Assembly (NCBI GenBank): GCA_004194705.1
Contig: SADC01001287.1
Coordinates: 62,001 to 126,000 of the forward strand
Direction: 5' to 3'
DNA length: 64,000 nt
Source of the DNA: Ditylenchus dipsaci
Taxonomy: Eukaryota; Nematoda; Chromadorea; Rhabditida; Anguinidae
Position numbers and translations under genes: made by a program. The notes beneath the pieces were generated by a model. That model did not search any database and was not told the origin of the DNA. It worked only from the letters and a program-made list of their open reading frames with translations. The first letter of the stretch is position 1. Every line of letters starts with the position of its first letter. Positions 30,917 through 46,912 of this stretch are shown here, piece after piece.

Positions 30917-32132
30917 GTTGATTACAAGAGGACAAAGCCGCAAAAAGTAGTGTCTGATACGATTTTACGGAACCGCTAAGCTTAACCGGACACGGACACA
31001 ATTTCGCCTTACCTGCGACATAATTCCTAGCAAGACTCTTGAAGAACATGCATTTCGAGCCTTTCTCACATCTCAAGTGCAAAAAACATAGTGAAATACT
31101 TTGAAAAATATGCGGCGTTTTAACAGTTCAGCGAAATTATGGTCGCGGCGAATTAACGGTCAGGCTAAATTGTGTCACGTACCGAAACTTAACTGCCTAC
31201 AGATCCTTGCGCTTTCAAAGCGGCGCTCACGAGAGCAGCCGAAATTTCACAATATAAACAACTGATTGGCTACTCAAAAGATGGTCTTCTGGACACAGCC
31301 GTCTGCCACAGCCCCATACAAAACTAACATAATACATCAAATTTCTTTATGCTCGATTAGAACTATGTGCAAGACAAGAGAGAATTGAGATAATGACCAA
31401 TTTACGTTCACCAAATTTTCTCTTTATATTCTGCTTGTAGAATTCAGAGCGCAGTGGAGCACGACATTGACGTATGACCATGAATTTCCTCTTCAACACC
31501 AGTAGAAAGAGTGGAATCCGTCTAAAAATTGCGAATTTTGAATACAAAACACGGGAGTTATAGCAAAACAAAAATGCACACATTGAAGAGATCACGAGGA
31601 AGAGAAACAGTGCTTTCAGAAGTTGCAGCTGATGGAGACACAGCAGTGTGTGTAGAATGTGGGACGGGCTGGTTACCGTAGAGAAACTGATTCCTTACCA
31701 AGCTCTCTCTGTGCATTCGAGCATTGAGCCTAAAATTATTTTTTCGTTTACAATAGAATAAACTTCATGCATCAAAGCCCATTCTCAAAAAAAAAATCTT
31801 TTAATTCCAGCGGTTTCCAGCCATCATTTCTTATTTACACAGTTAGGTGAGGAATTTTTAACCCGAAAGTACTACGGCTTTCTGTATTAGGGAGATTCAT
31901 TGAAGAATAGGGTGGCCAGTGTAGTAGTTAGCGGTTGGTTTTAGATGGTTGTTCAAAGCCAGTTTTTAGTTCCAAATTCCGGTTTATCTTCGTGTTCAGT
32001 GAACCGGGTTTTTTGCAACAACAAAAAAGCATTAACACTGCTTTCACCGACCTGCGGTGGATTAGAAAGCCAATTTAAAAAAAAATTACATTTCTCCAAG
32101 CCTCTGCCTTTTCTTCTAAAATAAGCAGAGTT
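30917..32132. other. Intergenic; one weak minus-strand frame
   Basis: 31000-31060 carries a piece (AATTCCTAGCAAGACTCTTGAA) of the flank of the dispersed hairpin element. A minus-strand frame at 31347-31595 starts with a hydrophobic stretch (LFLVISSMCAFLFCYNSRV) followed by a basic tail. It could be the last exon of a membrane receptor, but no upstream exons are evident. Nothing else is supported. Confidence 0.25.
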
Positions 32133-33546
32133 TCATACGCTAATGAAAAAGTTTGTAGCCCATACATTCAGCTTTAGTTCAATCTTCTTAACATTTTTCA
32201 ACTGCACCGCCGTGACCTGTAATTTAAAGTCATAAACAAGGTAGTATTGGCAAGCAGATAAAACAGCTCACCAAGACAGCAGAGATGAACCCAATCTTGA
32301 TGAGGTAGAGAGCGAAGAACCTAAATGGTAAAAAACTTAACTAATCTAAAATCATTGCAGCTATGAGGACAAAAACTCACGCGTGAAAATCACTGAAGGC
32401 CATGCGTTTGAAAAAAACCACAAGCTCTGGCCATTTCTCCACCATAATCATAATTGGCTCGCTGCTGACTTTAGACACCGGCTCGTAGAAAATAGTTGTT
32501 AGCACATGGACTGCTACCAGATTCCTGAATCGAAAACTGCCAAAATTATTTCCAGTGATGTCGGCAAACCAAAATAAAGCAATGGCACAAAGCACAATGC
32601 CAATAATTAGCAGTTTGGACCTTTCCGAGATAAGACCAGAGAACATGCAAAATGTGATCGCCTTAAATTATGAAGTTTCGATATGGCGACACGCGTAAAA
32701 ATCATTCTAAATTACGTAGGAGACGATAGCTTCATAGCGTTTCACGTCGAATCCAGCAGTTCCTGTAAATACCCTGATAATTGTTCCAGTGCTGTTGTAC
32801 CTCCGATACAGTGGCACCTCCTCAAGTTCGACCTCCAGCTGGGACCGACATTTTTCACCTCGATTTTGGAAGCCTTTTTCTTGAAGTTTTCGGCAAGTCC
32901 AATCCGAATAAATCGTAAGGATTTCAATTTAGCCGATCTTTTTGGATAATGAACAAATTTCTGCCATTTGGACCCGCGGTTACCGATATGAAAAATTAAG
33001 AGCCACTATATAAAAGAAACGCGTGTCTAAATGGCAAAAATGCGATATTTACAAGAACGATCGGTGAAATTAGAATCCTTGCTAATTTCTGGATTGGATC
33101 AACCGAACGCCTCTTGGAAAAAGACTTACAAAATTGAGCTAAAAAAGTGTCAGACTCAGCTGGGGGTCGAACCTGAGCAGGCGCCACTATTTCGGAGGTT
33201 AGACTGTACTTTTAATTGACATCTGAAAAAATTACCTTCAAAGAGAGAAAACAATATCCAAACAGAACACAATGAGGCCAGAAGCATCTAAAAAACCAAG
33301 AATTTAATTCAGCAACTGTGAGAAATAATAGACCGACCTCAATAGACGTACATGAGAAACAACATATGGGCCTTCGAGACATAGTAAGTTCCCTTTGAAG
33401 AGCAGCAAGCTGAAAACAAGACGAAAATTTTCAAACTTCAGTGTAAAATATTTTCATACTTCAGCCCAAGCAGCTTCAGCTTCCAAATCTTCCTCATTGT
33501 TTTGCTCGATGTTTATGTTGACGAATTCATTTTGATTGGCAGCCAT
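32133..33546 (-). CDS. Small multi-pass membrane protein, family unknown
   Basis: Minus-strand exons: 33460-33546, 33338-33409, 33236-33287, 32377-32661 (approximate), then two short exons ending with the stop at 32133. The start gives an acidic N-terminus (MAANQNEFVNINIEQNNEED) and a short amphipathic part. Hydrophobic segments follow: LLASLCSVWILFSLF, LIIGIVLCAIALFWFADI, NLVAVHVLTTIFYEPV and FFALYLIKIGFISAVLV, about four membrane spans. The end reads VQLKNVKKIELKLN. Splice sites of exons 1-3 agree in phase. The join between exon 3 (33236) and the large exon does not, so an exon is missing from the model or a base is lost. That intron (32662-33235) holds an inverted-repeat element with a tRNA-like GGGGTCGAACCTGAGCAGG. 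No family is recognised. Confidence 0.5.
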
Positions 33547-33589
33547 TCTGAAATTTTCATTCTGACATTCTTAAACACATGAAATGCTC

Positions 33590-33840
33590 TAGCCCAGGGT
33601 GCCATATGTCCTTTTTAAAAAGATTTGTCCTTTTTTGGGACCCCAAATCTTTTTTTTATTTCGAAGTTTTAGTCAAAATCTTTTTTTTTCGCTTCAAAAT
33701 GGCAATAAGCACCGGATAAAATGTACTTTTTCCTTCAAATGGGGTAAGTAAAAATGCCAAAACAAAAATGCCAAGAGCAAAATGCCAACAGCAAAAATGC
33801 CAAGACAAAAATGCCAACAGATATTTTGACAGCAATAGCT
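33590..33840. repeat. hAT-like end and AAAAATGCCAA array
   Basis: 33597 onward reads CAGGGTGCCATATGTCC, similar to hAT termini, but no partner end was found. 33745-33815 has five or six units of AAAATGCCAA(C/G)A. No gene. Confidence 0.4.
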
Positions 33841-34054
33841 TCGATTCTCAGTCTAGTCTTCACTTCAACCTTTTGACTGTTCCAAACTGGCATCTTTAAG
33901 ATGCTTGAACCATTACACTAGTATATTGCCTTCGTGTTATTTTATTCTCTGAAGCTGGTCGTTTTACATTCATACGCTATGATGCTATCACCTTTTTTCC
34001 CTGCGTGCTAAAAATATTAATATTTTCTCCACTTTACTATATCTATGTTTGCAG

Positions 34055-34195
34055 AAATCAGATGGAATCTGACAAGGGAAAGGCTGTGACCAGCTATAGC
34101 GGTTATCTTATGCAGCGGACAATCAAAAGTGCTAATGGTACGAAGCAATTATGGAGATGCGCTACTCGGAGATGCCATGGAACCGTACACACTCA
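34055..34195 (+). pseudogene. FLYWCH zinc-finger exon, truncated
   Basis: After a TTTGCAG acceptor the frame reads MESDKGKAVTSYSGYLMQRT, then KQLWRCATRRCHGTVHT. This is the FLYWCH pattern: a G-Y-x-Y/F-like strand, then W-x-C-x4-C-x-G-x2-H. Such fingers occur in DNA-binding proteins and in Mutator-like elements. The coding sequence runs straight into an inverted-repeat element (34193-34766), and no continuation was recognised beyond it. Confidence 0.55.
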
Positions 34196-34766
34196 TATGC
34201 CGCAACTGATTTGGCCGCACCCCATTTGGCCGCACCTCATTTGGCCGCCATTTCACTTTTTTTTGTGATTTGTAAATTCAAATTTAGATATAACCGAAAA
34301 TTGATTTTTGCATAAGAAAACAAAGTAAATTTACTTAAAGAAGTACCCAGATGCCCTAAAAGATGGAATTTGAACATAGTTTTGTTGACTGGGGCCTACC
34401 GCATAAAGAAACTCTGTTTTTATGCATCCAGAGTCACTCTCGAGTGATTTGTGTCTAAGGTATGTGGGTCTGCGCATCTCAACCCCAAGCAATCAAGCCC
34501 CCTACGCCCTCGAAGGGGCACAGGGGGCTTGGTTGCTTAGAGATGCGCGCACTCACTTACCTTAGACATAATTCCGAGCAAGACTCTCGAACAAAAATTC
34601 ATTAAGAGGCTCTTTTTGCCCAGCTCCAGTGACCAAAACGGAGTAGAATAGCCTTTAGTTGATGACTTAACTACCTCTCGTCAATAAAAGGTCAAAATTA
34701 AGGACAGGGGTTATTTTTCCTATAAAAATGAGGAATGGTGGCCAAATGAGTTGCGGCCATATGAGT
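34193..34766. mobile_element. Inverted-repeat element with ATTTGGCCGCACC units
   Basis: CATATGCCGCAACTGATTTGG at the left mirrors CCAAATGAGTTGCGGCCATATG at the right. Three to four tandem ATTTGGCCGCACC units follow the left end. The middle contains dispersed hairpin copy 3. No clear target duplication was found. Confidence 0.65.
34397..34567. repeat. Dispersed hairpin element, copy 3
   Basis: GTCTAAGGTATGTGGGTCTGCG and the inverse GCGCGCACTCACTTACCTTAGAC around CAAGCCCCCTACGCCCTCG. It is inverted relative to copies 1 and 2. Confidence 0.75.
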
Positions 34767-35031
34767 AGTAACCCATGGAACGGCTGAATCAGTTTTCGGG
34801 AAGACGTCTGGTCTGATTGAAAGGAAATCTCACGACGTGTGTATTCAAAGCCTAACGGCAGTCACAATAGTCTATAATTTGTTCATAGAAATTTATCTGA
34901 AGTTTAACCGATTGACGCTCTCTATCCAATGAAGCTGTGTCCATAATTAAAGACAGTTTCAGACATCAGGCCAATCCGGCGAATCCATTACGAAATCAGA
35001 GGAAAAAACAATCGAAAAGAATTAAGAACAG

Positions 35032-35172
35032 TTGCAGACGTTGGTCAATGCCTATTCAAGTGCGGAACCGCCGCTTTGTGATCAAGTAGCCTTTGTTCGT
35101 CATATCCAGCTGCATTTGGCAAAGTGCGAGCTTTTCATCGAAGTGAAAGATTCTGTGCCCACGAAAAAACTG
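35032..35172 (+). other. Possible exon remnant, unidentified
   Basis: A stop-free stretch reads QLQTLVNAYSSAEPPLCDQV then RHIQLHLAKCELFIEVKDSV, which has protein-like composition and ends near GTGAGT. An in-frame TAA precedes it and no downstream continuation fits. Family not recognised. The rest of 34770-35640 shows nothing coding. Confidence 0.25.
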
Positions 35173-35639
35173 TGAGTTCTTTGTAGACCAGTTGAATCTG
35201 AATTAAACTAGCTGTTCTGCGTGATGTTCCGCTCAAGCCAGGTGTGAATTCAATGCTGATCCGCTACCAAAACTCTCATTCGATGGATTGGACAAGGCTA
35301 ACAGAAATTTTTTTATTCGATTAACACCGTCTGCTTGACATTTGTTTGGTTGTTATGTGAGTAATAAAAGTAGTTGTATTTTTGAGGGTTGTGAAAAAGA
35401 ACCCCATGGGCTCAATTCAATTCTCTATGTGGGTTAAACACGAAAGAAGCATTCAATTAGATTACTAATTACTCTGCTATACTATAGAATCACCCGCCCC
35501 CCCCTAACTAGCGAAAAGTTACTTTTTCTGAAGGGGAAAGAACCCGTCCCATTTTGATTCTCGTGCTCTGAATAGGCACGGAAACACTTTGGTTTCCAAA
35601 AAATCAAAAATTTTTTTTTTTCGATTTGCTTTGGTCCCT

Positions 35640-35870
35640 CAAGGTAAAAATTTAGGAAAATTAAAAAAAATTTTTTTGAATTCCCGCCAAAACATTTTTT
35701 AAGGGATTAAGGGCTGGATTGGGAGGGGAAGGGAATAAAAAGGGCCACTTTCATGGCAGAACGCTAGAAAAGTGAATGTTTGTATTATTCGGTTGTCTTA
35801 CCCATGTTTTTCAACTGGGCCGTGGCAAAAAAAACTCTATATGCATTTTATGTCAAGAGTACAATTTTTC
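35640..35870. repeat. Half copy of the long palindrome arm at 10860-11100
   Basis: GGGAATAAAAAGGGCCACTTTCATGGCAGAACG and CCATGTTTTTCAACTGGGCC match the 10622-12093 element, without the hairpin centre. Sequence from 35870 to 36237 has no supported feature. Confidence 0.65.
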
Positions 35871-36237
35871 CGCAATTTAAACAAAACTATGTCTTACAGG
35901 GTAACCTCGCGGTCTTGCTTTTACTAGCTTGTTGGTTTCATCTTCTTTTTTGGAAGTTACTCAATAATAGGAAGACGCCTAACTTTTGAAAAGCATCAAA
36001 ACGACAGAGTGATTTCTACAATTGGTGAAACTTTATAGGTGAGTTGTAAAAAATCCGAATTTTGGCCTTTTATACTATTGTTTCTATTATCCTACTGCCA
36101 CAACAGCGACTCGATTCATATACAACACTTTATCGTTCAAAATATCATAGTTATCAAAAAATAAATTGTTACTCAGCCCCAAAGCAAAATAAAATAGAAC
36201 ACATGAATACAGCGCACAAATTCGAGAACAATATTTC

Positions 36238-39200
36238 TTATTGGCGCCCTGCCTGAGCGTACCAATCATATTTTCCATCCATAGCAGCAGCATTCGCCCA
36301 GCTGGCATCCATTCGCACAGCAGCTGGAGGGGGCACGCCGACCACTTCATGATGACTGGATCGCTCTCTTGTAGCTCCACCACTGCCAGCTGTTTCTTTG
36401 AATATGGTCACCAGATCCTCATAGCGATCTCTTTCCCTGCGCAGATCGCGGCGCAGAGCCTCCACCTCAGCCATCAGTTCAATATTCTTGCGCTCCAGGT
36501 CCATCACATACCGGCTTGGAGGGGCTGGCTCAACTGGTGGCATCCCATAGGCAGATCGCTTGGCTGGCCCGCCCATGTAGTCGTCAAATTCATAGGTATC
36601 TGCCCGGCGTCGCAGACTGCCTCGACCAGGCGGAGAGGCACCCGGCCATACCTATCCGCAGATCTGCCTCCTCGGCCAGCGCCGCGGATGGTGGCTATGG
36701 AAAGTGCTCGGCGTCGCTCTTTTTCTTCGTCCACATTGATGTGCCAGTGCCGACAGCCGGCCGGGCCACGAGAACAGCCGCCGCCCATCTGGAACTCTTT
36801 GCAGATTGGAATGCCGTTGATAGTGTCGGAGCGCGTCATTGCTGCCTGTAAATGAGGAATATGACCGGGGTTTATGCTACTTTTTGGCAATAAAAGCGCT
36901 TACAATAGATCTAGCCAGACTTAGGGTGACGTCTCCAGTCTTTTTGTAGCGCTCGACATCGTCCTGGTGAGCGTGGATAAAGCGACAGTTTTCGCGATAG
37001 CAGCCTTGGTTCTAAAAGTTAGCATGTTTGGGGTTTTCAGCTTGTAGCCTCAGAGTTTAGAGCAGCACACTAGAGCGCAATATTTAACACAGTACGCGGA
37101 CAAGTGCGAATATTTTGGGTGGTAATTTAAATTGCAGAAAATTTTCATACGGTCCTCAGCTCCTAATTTTCTCAATAGTCATAGATTCAGCTGATTTCTC
37201 AGGGTTTTTGGTATTTTTTGATACTGATGAGCAATCCATTTTTCAACATTTCCTTTTACACTCGACTCTCGACATATAACCATATCCAGAAGTTCGTTCC
37301 CAGCTCTGGTCAACAAATTTTTGTCTTCATTTTAGTCTTTTGCTGATTATGATTCGTCAGTATTCCAAAGTCAGTAAGTACACGGTGCAACAAGAAATTC
37401 TCCCATTTGGAGATGGCGTAACTTTTACCTAGGTCCTTTTTTCGAAGATCTGTTTTTACAGATCGATTTTTCTTATCGACGATATTTTTTTGGTGTATAA
37501 TCTCAAAAACACGATTTTTTCTTGGTCCCCTGTACATTTGGTTCTGGCCTGTGGGAGGCTCTTGGATTCCCAAACCACAGGGGACCAAGCAAAAATCGTG
37601 TTTTTGACATTAGACACTAAAAAATATTGTCGGCGACAAAAATCGATCTGTAAGAACAGAATCTCGAAAAAGTAAAAAGTTATGCCCATCCTATAATGGT
37701 GGAATTTCTTGTTACACAGTACAAGATTTACCGATCATTTCTAAAAATTTAACAACTTTTCCAGTAAGGTCCGTTAAAAAATAAAAAAAGGCCCGGATTC
37801 TGCTGAAGAAGTGTAATTTACTTATGACTCATTTATAAAAGTTGTCGTTGTCGTCGTAGTTGTCGTTGGAATATTTTTTTATAAAACCCTTTTTTTCGCC
37901 AAAGACGACGACAACGACGACCTATTTATAAAAAATCCAATGACAACGCCAAGGACAATGACGACGCCAAGGACAATGACGACGCCAAGGACAATGACGA
38001 CGCCAAGGACAACGACGACGCCAAGGACAATGACGACGCCAAGGACAACGAAATTTTTCATTCGAAATTGGACAAATTTCGCATTTTCAGTCGAGATTTC
38101 GAGGGAAAACGTGTGAAAAATATATTGTTCCTTAAAATTCTGACTTAAAAGGCAAATTGTCTAATTTAGAAGAAAAATTTTCATTGTCGTTGGCGTCGTC
38201 GTTGTCGTTGGCGTAAAAGTGCCTTTATAAAACATTTTTCCAACGACAACGTTTATAAATGAGCCATTAGAAATAACCGGTAAGATGGAAGCCTCTGCGA
38301 CTTTTGGAAAGAGATGAGCGAATAAGATTCGGCAAATACTTTGGTAAAGATGGCAGCGAAAAAGTGCAAGAAACGCATCAGATACCAAACTAACAGTTTC
38401 AGAATTTTAAAAGTAAGTTTTGTTATCTACTTTAATTTTCTCTGAGATCGGCTAAATTTTTTATTTTTGATGACATCCGATACCCAAACGAAAACTCAGA
38501 ATCTCTTCTTTCAGAAAATACAGACCAAATTTTGTAAATCAGATAGTTTAAAAAAGTAGAAAAGGAAAAGGCTCTGCTAGAATGGAAAATGAACTGACAG
38601 CGGTAAAAAAGTGCCTTTTCTTTTTCTACTTTTCTAAACCCTCTAATTTACAAAATTTAGTCTGTATTTCTTGAAAGAGGAGATCCTCAGCTCTCGTTTG
38701 GGATATTGGATGTCATCAAAAATAAAAAATTCAGCTGATCTCATACAAAATTAGAATTAAAATTACCGCTTATTTTTAAAATCCTAAAACCCCGTCAACT
38801 AGAAATGAAACATTAATCTAGGTTTAGCGATAACTTAGCATGAAAACAATCACGCTGTGGGTTCACCTGCCTAAAAACATATTGCCGATTCGATTTTCTA
38901 ACAATTTTCGGTTCGACTCATCAGTATTAAAAAACTCGTAGATCTTGAAGTAGTAAAAAAAATAAAGGTAGACTCAGTCTATAATTTCAAAAAAAATTTG
39001 ATTCACAATAGCAAGCCACAATTACGTACCTGGAAGTCGATGCAGAAATTGTAAGGGTCCTCTCCATTAGCCATAGCCGGCTTCTCGACCTCGGGATGGA
39101 AAAATTTGCAACGGCTGCCTCTGTAAATTCAATAAGTTTAATTATACGACTTAACTGCACAAAACCACACAATGATTTCTGTTCGATGAAGTTTTCCGCA

Positions 39201-39615
39201 TTCAATCAAACTGACAAGGAATACATTGACTGTGGTTTGAAAGAACTTCATTGTAAGTTTTTTTTGCATATTTTAGTAGAATCACGCTGCGGGTTTAAAA
39301 TGCTCAGGAAACTTGGAACGCACTCTCCACGAATACGCGCAATACAAATATTTCACCAAAGTTTTCCCAGGTCACATCAAAGTCCCTACCTTGTGGAACA
39401 AGATAGGATTCTTTTATTCATATTTGTTATTCATATTTTTACTGAAATATTACTGTGCCTGAGCACACAATTTTTTTGTATAAAAGCTTCGAACCGACAT
39501 ATCCACGAGGACGAAAAAACACTAACCTGTTGCAAATATTATTCAAGAAGTCGCGGCAAACCGATTTTCCATCAACAGTCTTGCCATTGTCTTTCCCATT
39601 GGCATCCTCAGACAT
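36238..39615 (-). CDS. ZC3H10-like protein with three CCCH zinc fingers
   Basis: Minus-strand exons 39527-39615, 39030-39120, 36904-37011 and 36238-36845 join in phase at all three splice sites. Finger 1 is split over exons 1-2 (VCRDFLNNICN and RGSRCKFFHPE), finger 2 over exons 2-3 (FCIDFQNQGCYRENCRFIH), and finger 3 is in exon 4 (ICKEFQMGGGCSRGPAGCRH then WH). The phrase RYKKTGDVTLSLA after finger 2 and a C-terminal coiled coil (LERKNIELMAEVEALRRDL) match the ZC3H10 family of nuclear RNA-binding proteins in order and spacing. Exon 4 is 608 nt, one short of a whole number of codons. The frame shifts between RSADRYG and LRRRADTYEFDDYMG near 36640, so one base is missing, by decay or assembly error. 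Restored length would be about 298 residues. Intron 2 (about 2 kb) holds three elements. Confidence 0.85.
37381..37719. mobile_element. Palindrome with TA-ACGGTG ends and a CTTGGTCCC core
   Basis: TA-CACGGTGCAACAAGAAATTC mirrors GAATTTCTTGTTACACAG-TA. The inner part, TTTTTTGGTGTATAATCTC then TTGGTCCCCTG and inverse, is shared with 8042-8384. Outer ends differ, so related cores carry different termini. It lies in ZC3H10-like intron 2. Confidence 0.8.
37820..38268. mobile_element. MITE with CTCATTTATAAA ends and AACGACGACG repeats, copy 1
   Basis: Ends are ACTCATTTATAAA and TTTATAAATGAGC. Inside are GTTGTCGTTGTCGTCG runs and a tandem AAGGACAATGACGACGCC array (37935-38050). The minus-strand VLGVVIVLGVV frame is a repeat artefact. 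A second copy, in opposite orientation, is at 40290-40738. Confidence 0.8.
38443..38752. repeat. Palindrome in ZC3H10-like intron 2
   Basis: ATCGGCTAAATTTTTTATTTTTGATGACATCC mirrors the sequence at about 38700-38750. The inner arms share ATACAGACCAAATTTTGTAA. No flanking duplication identified. From 38760 to 39029 nothing else is seen. Confidence 0.7.
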
Positions 39616-40289
39616 TTCTATGTGAGTAGTGAGATAAGTGGAGCTGAAAATTGATGCGGTAAGTTGTTGGCTCTTGTGTATGTACGAATGAAAGTGGCAC
39701 GCTCAAAATCGACGGCTGAACTAAGATCTATCGAATCAGATAAGATCTTTGCTATATCGATTAGATAGTTATAAGCAAAAGCTTTTGCCACAAACAAAAT
39801 GTTTTTGCGGGAAAAAGAGCTGATTTGAAAATTGATTTGTGGGAAATGCACTGAAATAAATTTGGCAATTGAAGAAAATGGAGGGAATCAAGCAGGAAAA
39901 TGTTTATTTATGAGATTCTCTGAGTCCATTAAGTACTTTGATGTTTGCATTTTGTCTGGAGAAACAAATCGAATTGCTGCTTTCACAATCGAGTTTGTTG
40001 AAAAATATTTGCTACAGTTTTTTATTTGTTTATGTTTAGTTACCTCATTTATAAATTAGTATTTCGTTTGGAGACTTTGGAATTTGTGTCTAAACCATGA
40101 CAATATGCAATATTAATAGTTTCCACCACGTCACATTCTACGTCTCTAATGCTTTACAGGTTTATTTGAAAATGTCGGGCATTACTTTGGGAGTTGGTAT
40201 ATTTTCGTCTTGGTTTATATGAAAATGGGGAGGTCAACTTAAGACTGGTTTAAGCAGAAGCTTTTTTACGAGGTCTTTTCAATTCCTAA
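39616..40289. other. Upstream region of the ZC3H10-like gene; no gene seen
   Basis: An open frame at 39832-40059 has no recognisable features, and no element ends were found. The ZC3H10-like promoter should lie in the first few hundred bases, but no clear motif is seen. Confidence 0.3.
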
Positions 40290-40738
40290 TGGCTCATTTA
40301 TAAACGCTGTCGTTGTCGTTGGAAAAAATGTTTTATAAAGGCATTTTTACGCCAACGACAACGACGACCCATTTATAAAAAATCCAACGATAACGCCAAC
40401 GACGACGCCAACGACAATGAAAATTTTTCTTCTAAATTAGACAAAATTTGCCTTTTAAGTCAGAATTTTAAGGATTAAATATATTTTCCACACGTTTTCC
40501 CTCGGAATCTCGACTGAAAATGCGAAATTTGTCCAATTTCAAATGAAAAATTTCGTTGTCCTTTGCGTCGTCGTTGTCGTTGGCGTTGTTGTTGGATTTT
40601 TTATAAATAAGTCGTCGTTGTCGTCGTCGTTGGCGAAAAAAAGGTTTTTATAAAAGAAATAATTCTAATAAAATATAATAAAATATTCCAACGACAACTA
40701 TGACGACAACACCAACGACAACGTTTATAAATGAGCAT
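40290..40738. mobile_element. MITE with CTCATTTATAAA ends and AACGACGACG repeats, copy 2
   Basis: GGCTCATTTATAAACG at the left and CGTTTATAAATGAGC at the right, with GTCGTTGTCGTTGG arrays. Closely related to 37820-38268 but inverted. The two copies bracket exons 1-2 of the ZC3H10-like gene. From 40740 to 41255 nothing is supported. Confidence 0.8.
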
Positions 40739-41255
40739 AACTAAACCCAAAAAAAATCCAATTTTTTTCAAAAATACTCATAGACTAGGATTCCTACTTC
40801 TATAATTTTGCGGAAATTAAGGTTTTAGACCATCACTTAGCTGCTTTTATTCTTTTCCGTCCACCTACATCTAAAAAAGTAAGCAAAAAAGCTCAAAATA
40901 CCTCGAAAAAAAAACAAAAGTAAGACCAGAAAGAATACCGGCTTACACCGATATCAAATCAGTAATTTCTGTAAACTTTTTTAGAGTTCATTTTGGTACT
41001 GCTGCAACTTTGGATTTGAAAGATTTGCGGTTAGAAAGAGCAAAAATTTCTCTGAAATAGCTGTCCGAAATGGATCTGTATGTTTTCGAACAAAACCTTT
41101 TTATAAAATATTCTGTACGTACTTTACAGATAATTTTGGTATTCAAATGTGCCTTACTTCCCGATGACCTTCAAATTGGAAAAGAACTACTTATTCACGG
41201 TGATTTTATCAAAGATGTAGGCTCTTACTAAAGAATTAAAAAAGGTTATAGCTTA

Positions 41256-41498
41256 CCGTATTTGCTCTAATAATCGGCCACTCTCTATTAAACGGCCACC
41301 CCCAGAGACCTATATCTCAGTCCAGAGTCAATATTTTTCAAATCTGTTTTATGCATTTTCTTGGTTATCATGAGCCGTCCTGGTTCCACTTTTCAGATTG
41401 TGGTTAAGCACCCAAAAACCTCAAAATCGAAATATTTTTTTTCTATTTTTTAGGGGTTGAAAATAAACGGCCATGGCCGATTATTACAGCAAATACGG
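41256..41498. mobile_element. TA-flanked CCGTATTT-family MITE
   Basis: TA-CCGTATTTGCTCTAATAATC and the complement GATTATTACAGCAAATACGG-TA. CGGCCA words inside both arms pair (AATCGGCCACTCTC and GCCATGGCCGATT). Confidence 0.85.
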
Positions 41499-41639
41499 TA
41501 TATGCAGTATCGAAATCAAATCCGCGCATCTATCGAAGGGCACAAAATTTATCAAAAATATTCGGAATCAGCTCGGTAACAACGGTGGCAGTTCCCGCGA
41601 TCTGAGTCGGCAGCCACCCGGTAACAACAATAAAAAATA

Positions 41640-42752
41640 CGGCTGTATCTGAACTCGTAAAACTCAAACTCGTAAAACATGAGACTCGAGAAATTATAAC
41701 TCGTAAAAATAAGACTCGAAAATCATGGAGCTGGAAAAAATGAGTTTCGAGAAACATGGAACCCGCGAAAATGAGTTTTGAAAAACATGGAACTCGTAAA
41801 TTTGTGTTCTCGCACATCTATGACCTGTAATTTTATGATTTGGCTTATGCGAGGCTAGATTATCATGATAAGTGTTGGATTCTGGGATTATCGACTATAT
41901 TTACTATAGTTAGCTGACTTTGGACAATATGTGATCATTAAACACAATTTAACTGTGTGTCTTGGTGGCCTTGTGCTATCTAGTTCAGTGCTTGAGAGTT
42001 AGATCTCGAGTACGACTCCGCATAACGTGGCATTTTGTTTTCTAGCTTGGGAGACCAAGGCAACGAAAATTTTAACCGAATTTTTTTTCTCGAAATTATT
42101 TAAAAACGTGAAAATAAGTTTCTAGGGAAATAAAAAAATAAAAACAACAAGGGGACCAAGGGCCTTATAACCATGGGGGGGGGCAACCTTTGCGATCGAG
42201 AGGGCAACATTTTCGGCTTGGTCCTCCCTGTTTTTTTTTAAAGAAATGCCTTGGTCGACCCCCCCCATCGTTTTGAAGGTGATCATTTTGAAGGTGACCA
42301 TAATCACAGTTTTACGATAACCATAATGAACGGGGGGACCAAGGCATTTTTAAGAAAAACAACAGGGGGGACCGAAGCAAAAATGTTGCCCCCTCGATCG
42401 CGATAGTGCCGACCAAGGCATATTTTCACATTTTATGACCGAATATGGTTCAGCAGAATATGGTAAGGCGCATTCAAAACGGTCATAAACCAAAGAAAAG
42501 ACGTCTAATACATGCAAATATGAGTAACAGAATCTCTGAAAAGTTGTTTTACGATATAAAGAAACGTGAGCAAGCAAATTTACGAGTTCCATGATTTTCA
42601 AAACTCGTTTTCGCGCGTTTCATATTTTACGAAACTCGATTCTCCATTTCATTGATTATCGAGTTTCATGATTTCGAAAAACGTTTTTACCAGTTCCATG
42701 ATTTCCGAGTCTCATGCTTTACCAGTTTAAATTTTACGAGTTCAGATACAGC
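41640..42752. mobile_element. Foldback element with ACTCGTAAAACATGAG arms
   Basis: The left arm (41640-41815) starts GGCTGTATCTGAACTCG and contains about ten units of (A/G)ACTCG(T/A)AAAACATGG. The right arm (42577-42752) is the inverse, ending CGAGTTCAGATACAGCC. The centre (42050-42420) has at least six GACCAAGG or CCTTGGTC words in both orientations. Confidence 0.8.
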
Positions 42753-43004
42753 CAAAAAATATGCGAATAATATTTGTGGATTTATTTTTTATTTTTCTAC
42801 CGGGATGATATCAGCAATAAAATTTCGGACCCCGTCTGAATCTCGTTTGCAGCCTAACAAATTTTCGGAAAATTTTTGACCGTCTGTAAGCTGGCATATT
42901 TGTTGAAATTTCAAAAAATAACAATATTTCCAATCCTCCGGGCTGAAATCCGGCCAAGCCAGAAGTCTATTATTACGTGTAACAATCGATTGTTTTTCCC
43001 TCAG

Positions 43005-46912
<3,908 letters not shown>

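Noticed and set aside
31347..31595. Nematode chemoreceptor gene
   Set aside because: Only one hydrophobic segment and no preceding exons; insufficient support to call it.
34449..34567. Spliced-leader or snRNA gene
   Set aside because: The conserved GGTAAGT word is suggestive, but no Sm site or stem pattern of SL/snRNA is present and both arms carry it symmetrically, as in a transposable element.
36241..36855. 204-codon plus-strand ORF
   Set aside because: It is the antisense shadow of ZC3H10-like exon 4, whose minus-strand reading has recognisable fingers.
37879..38061. Hydrophobic minus-strand ORF (VLGVVIVLGVV) as a membrane peptide
   Set aside because: It is the translated AAGGACAATGACGACGCC tandem repeat.
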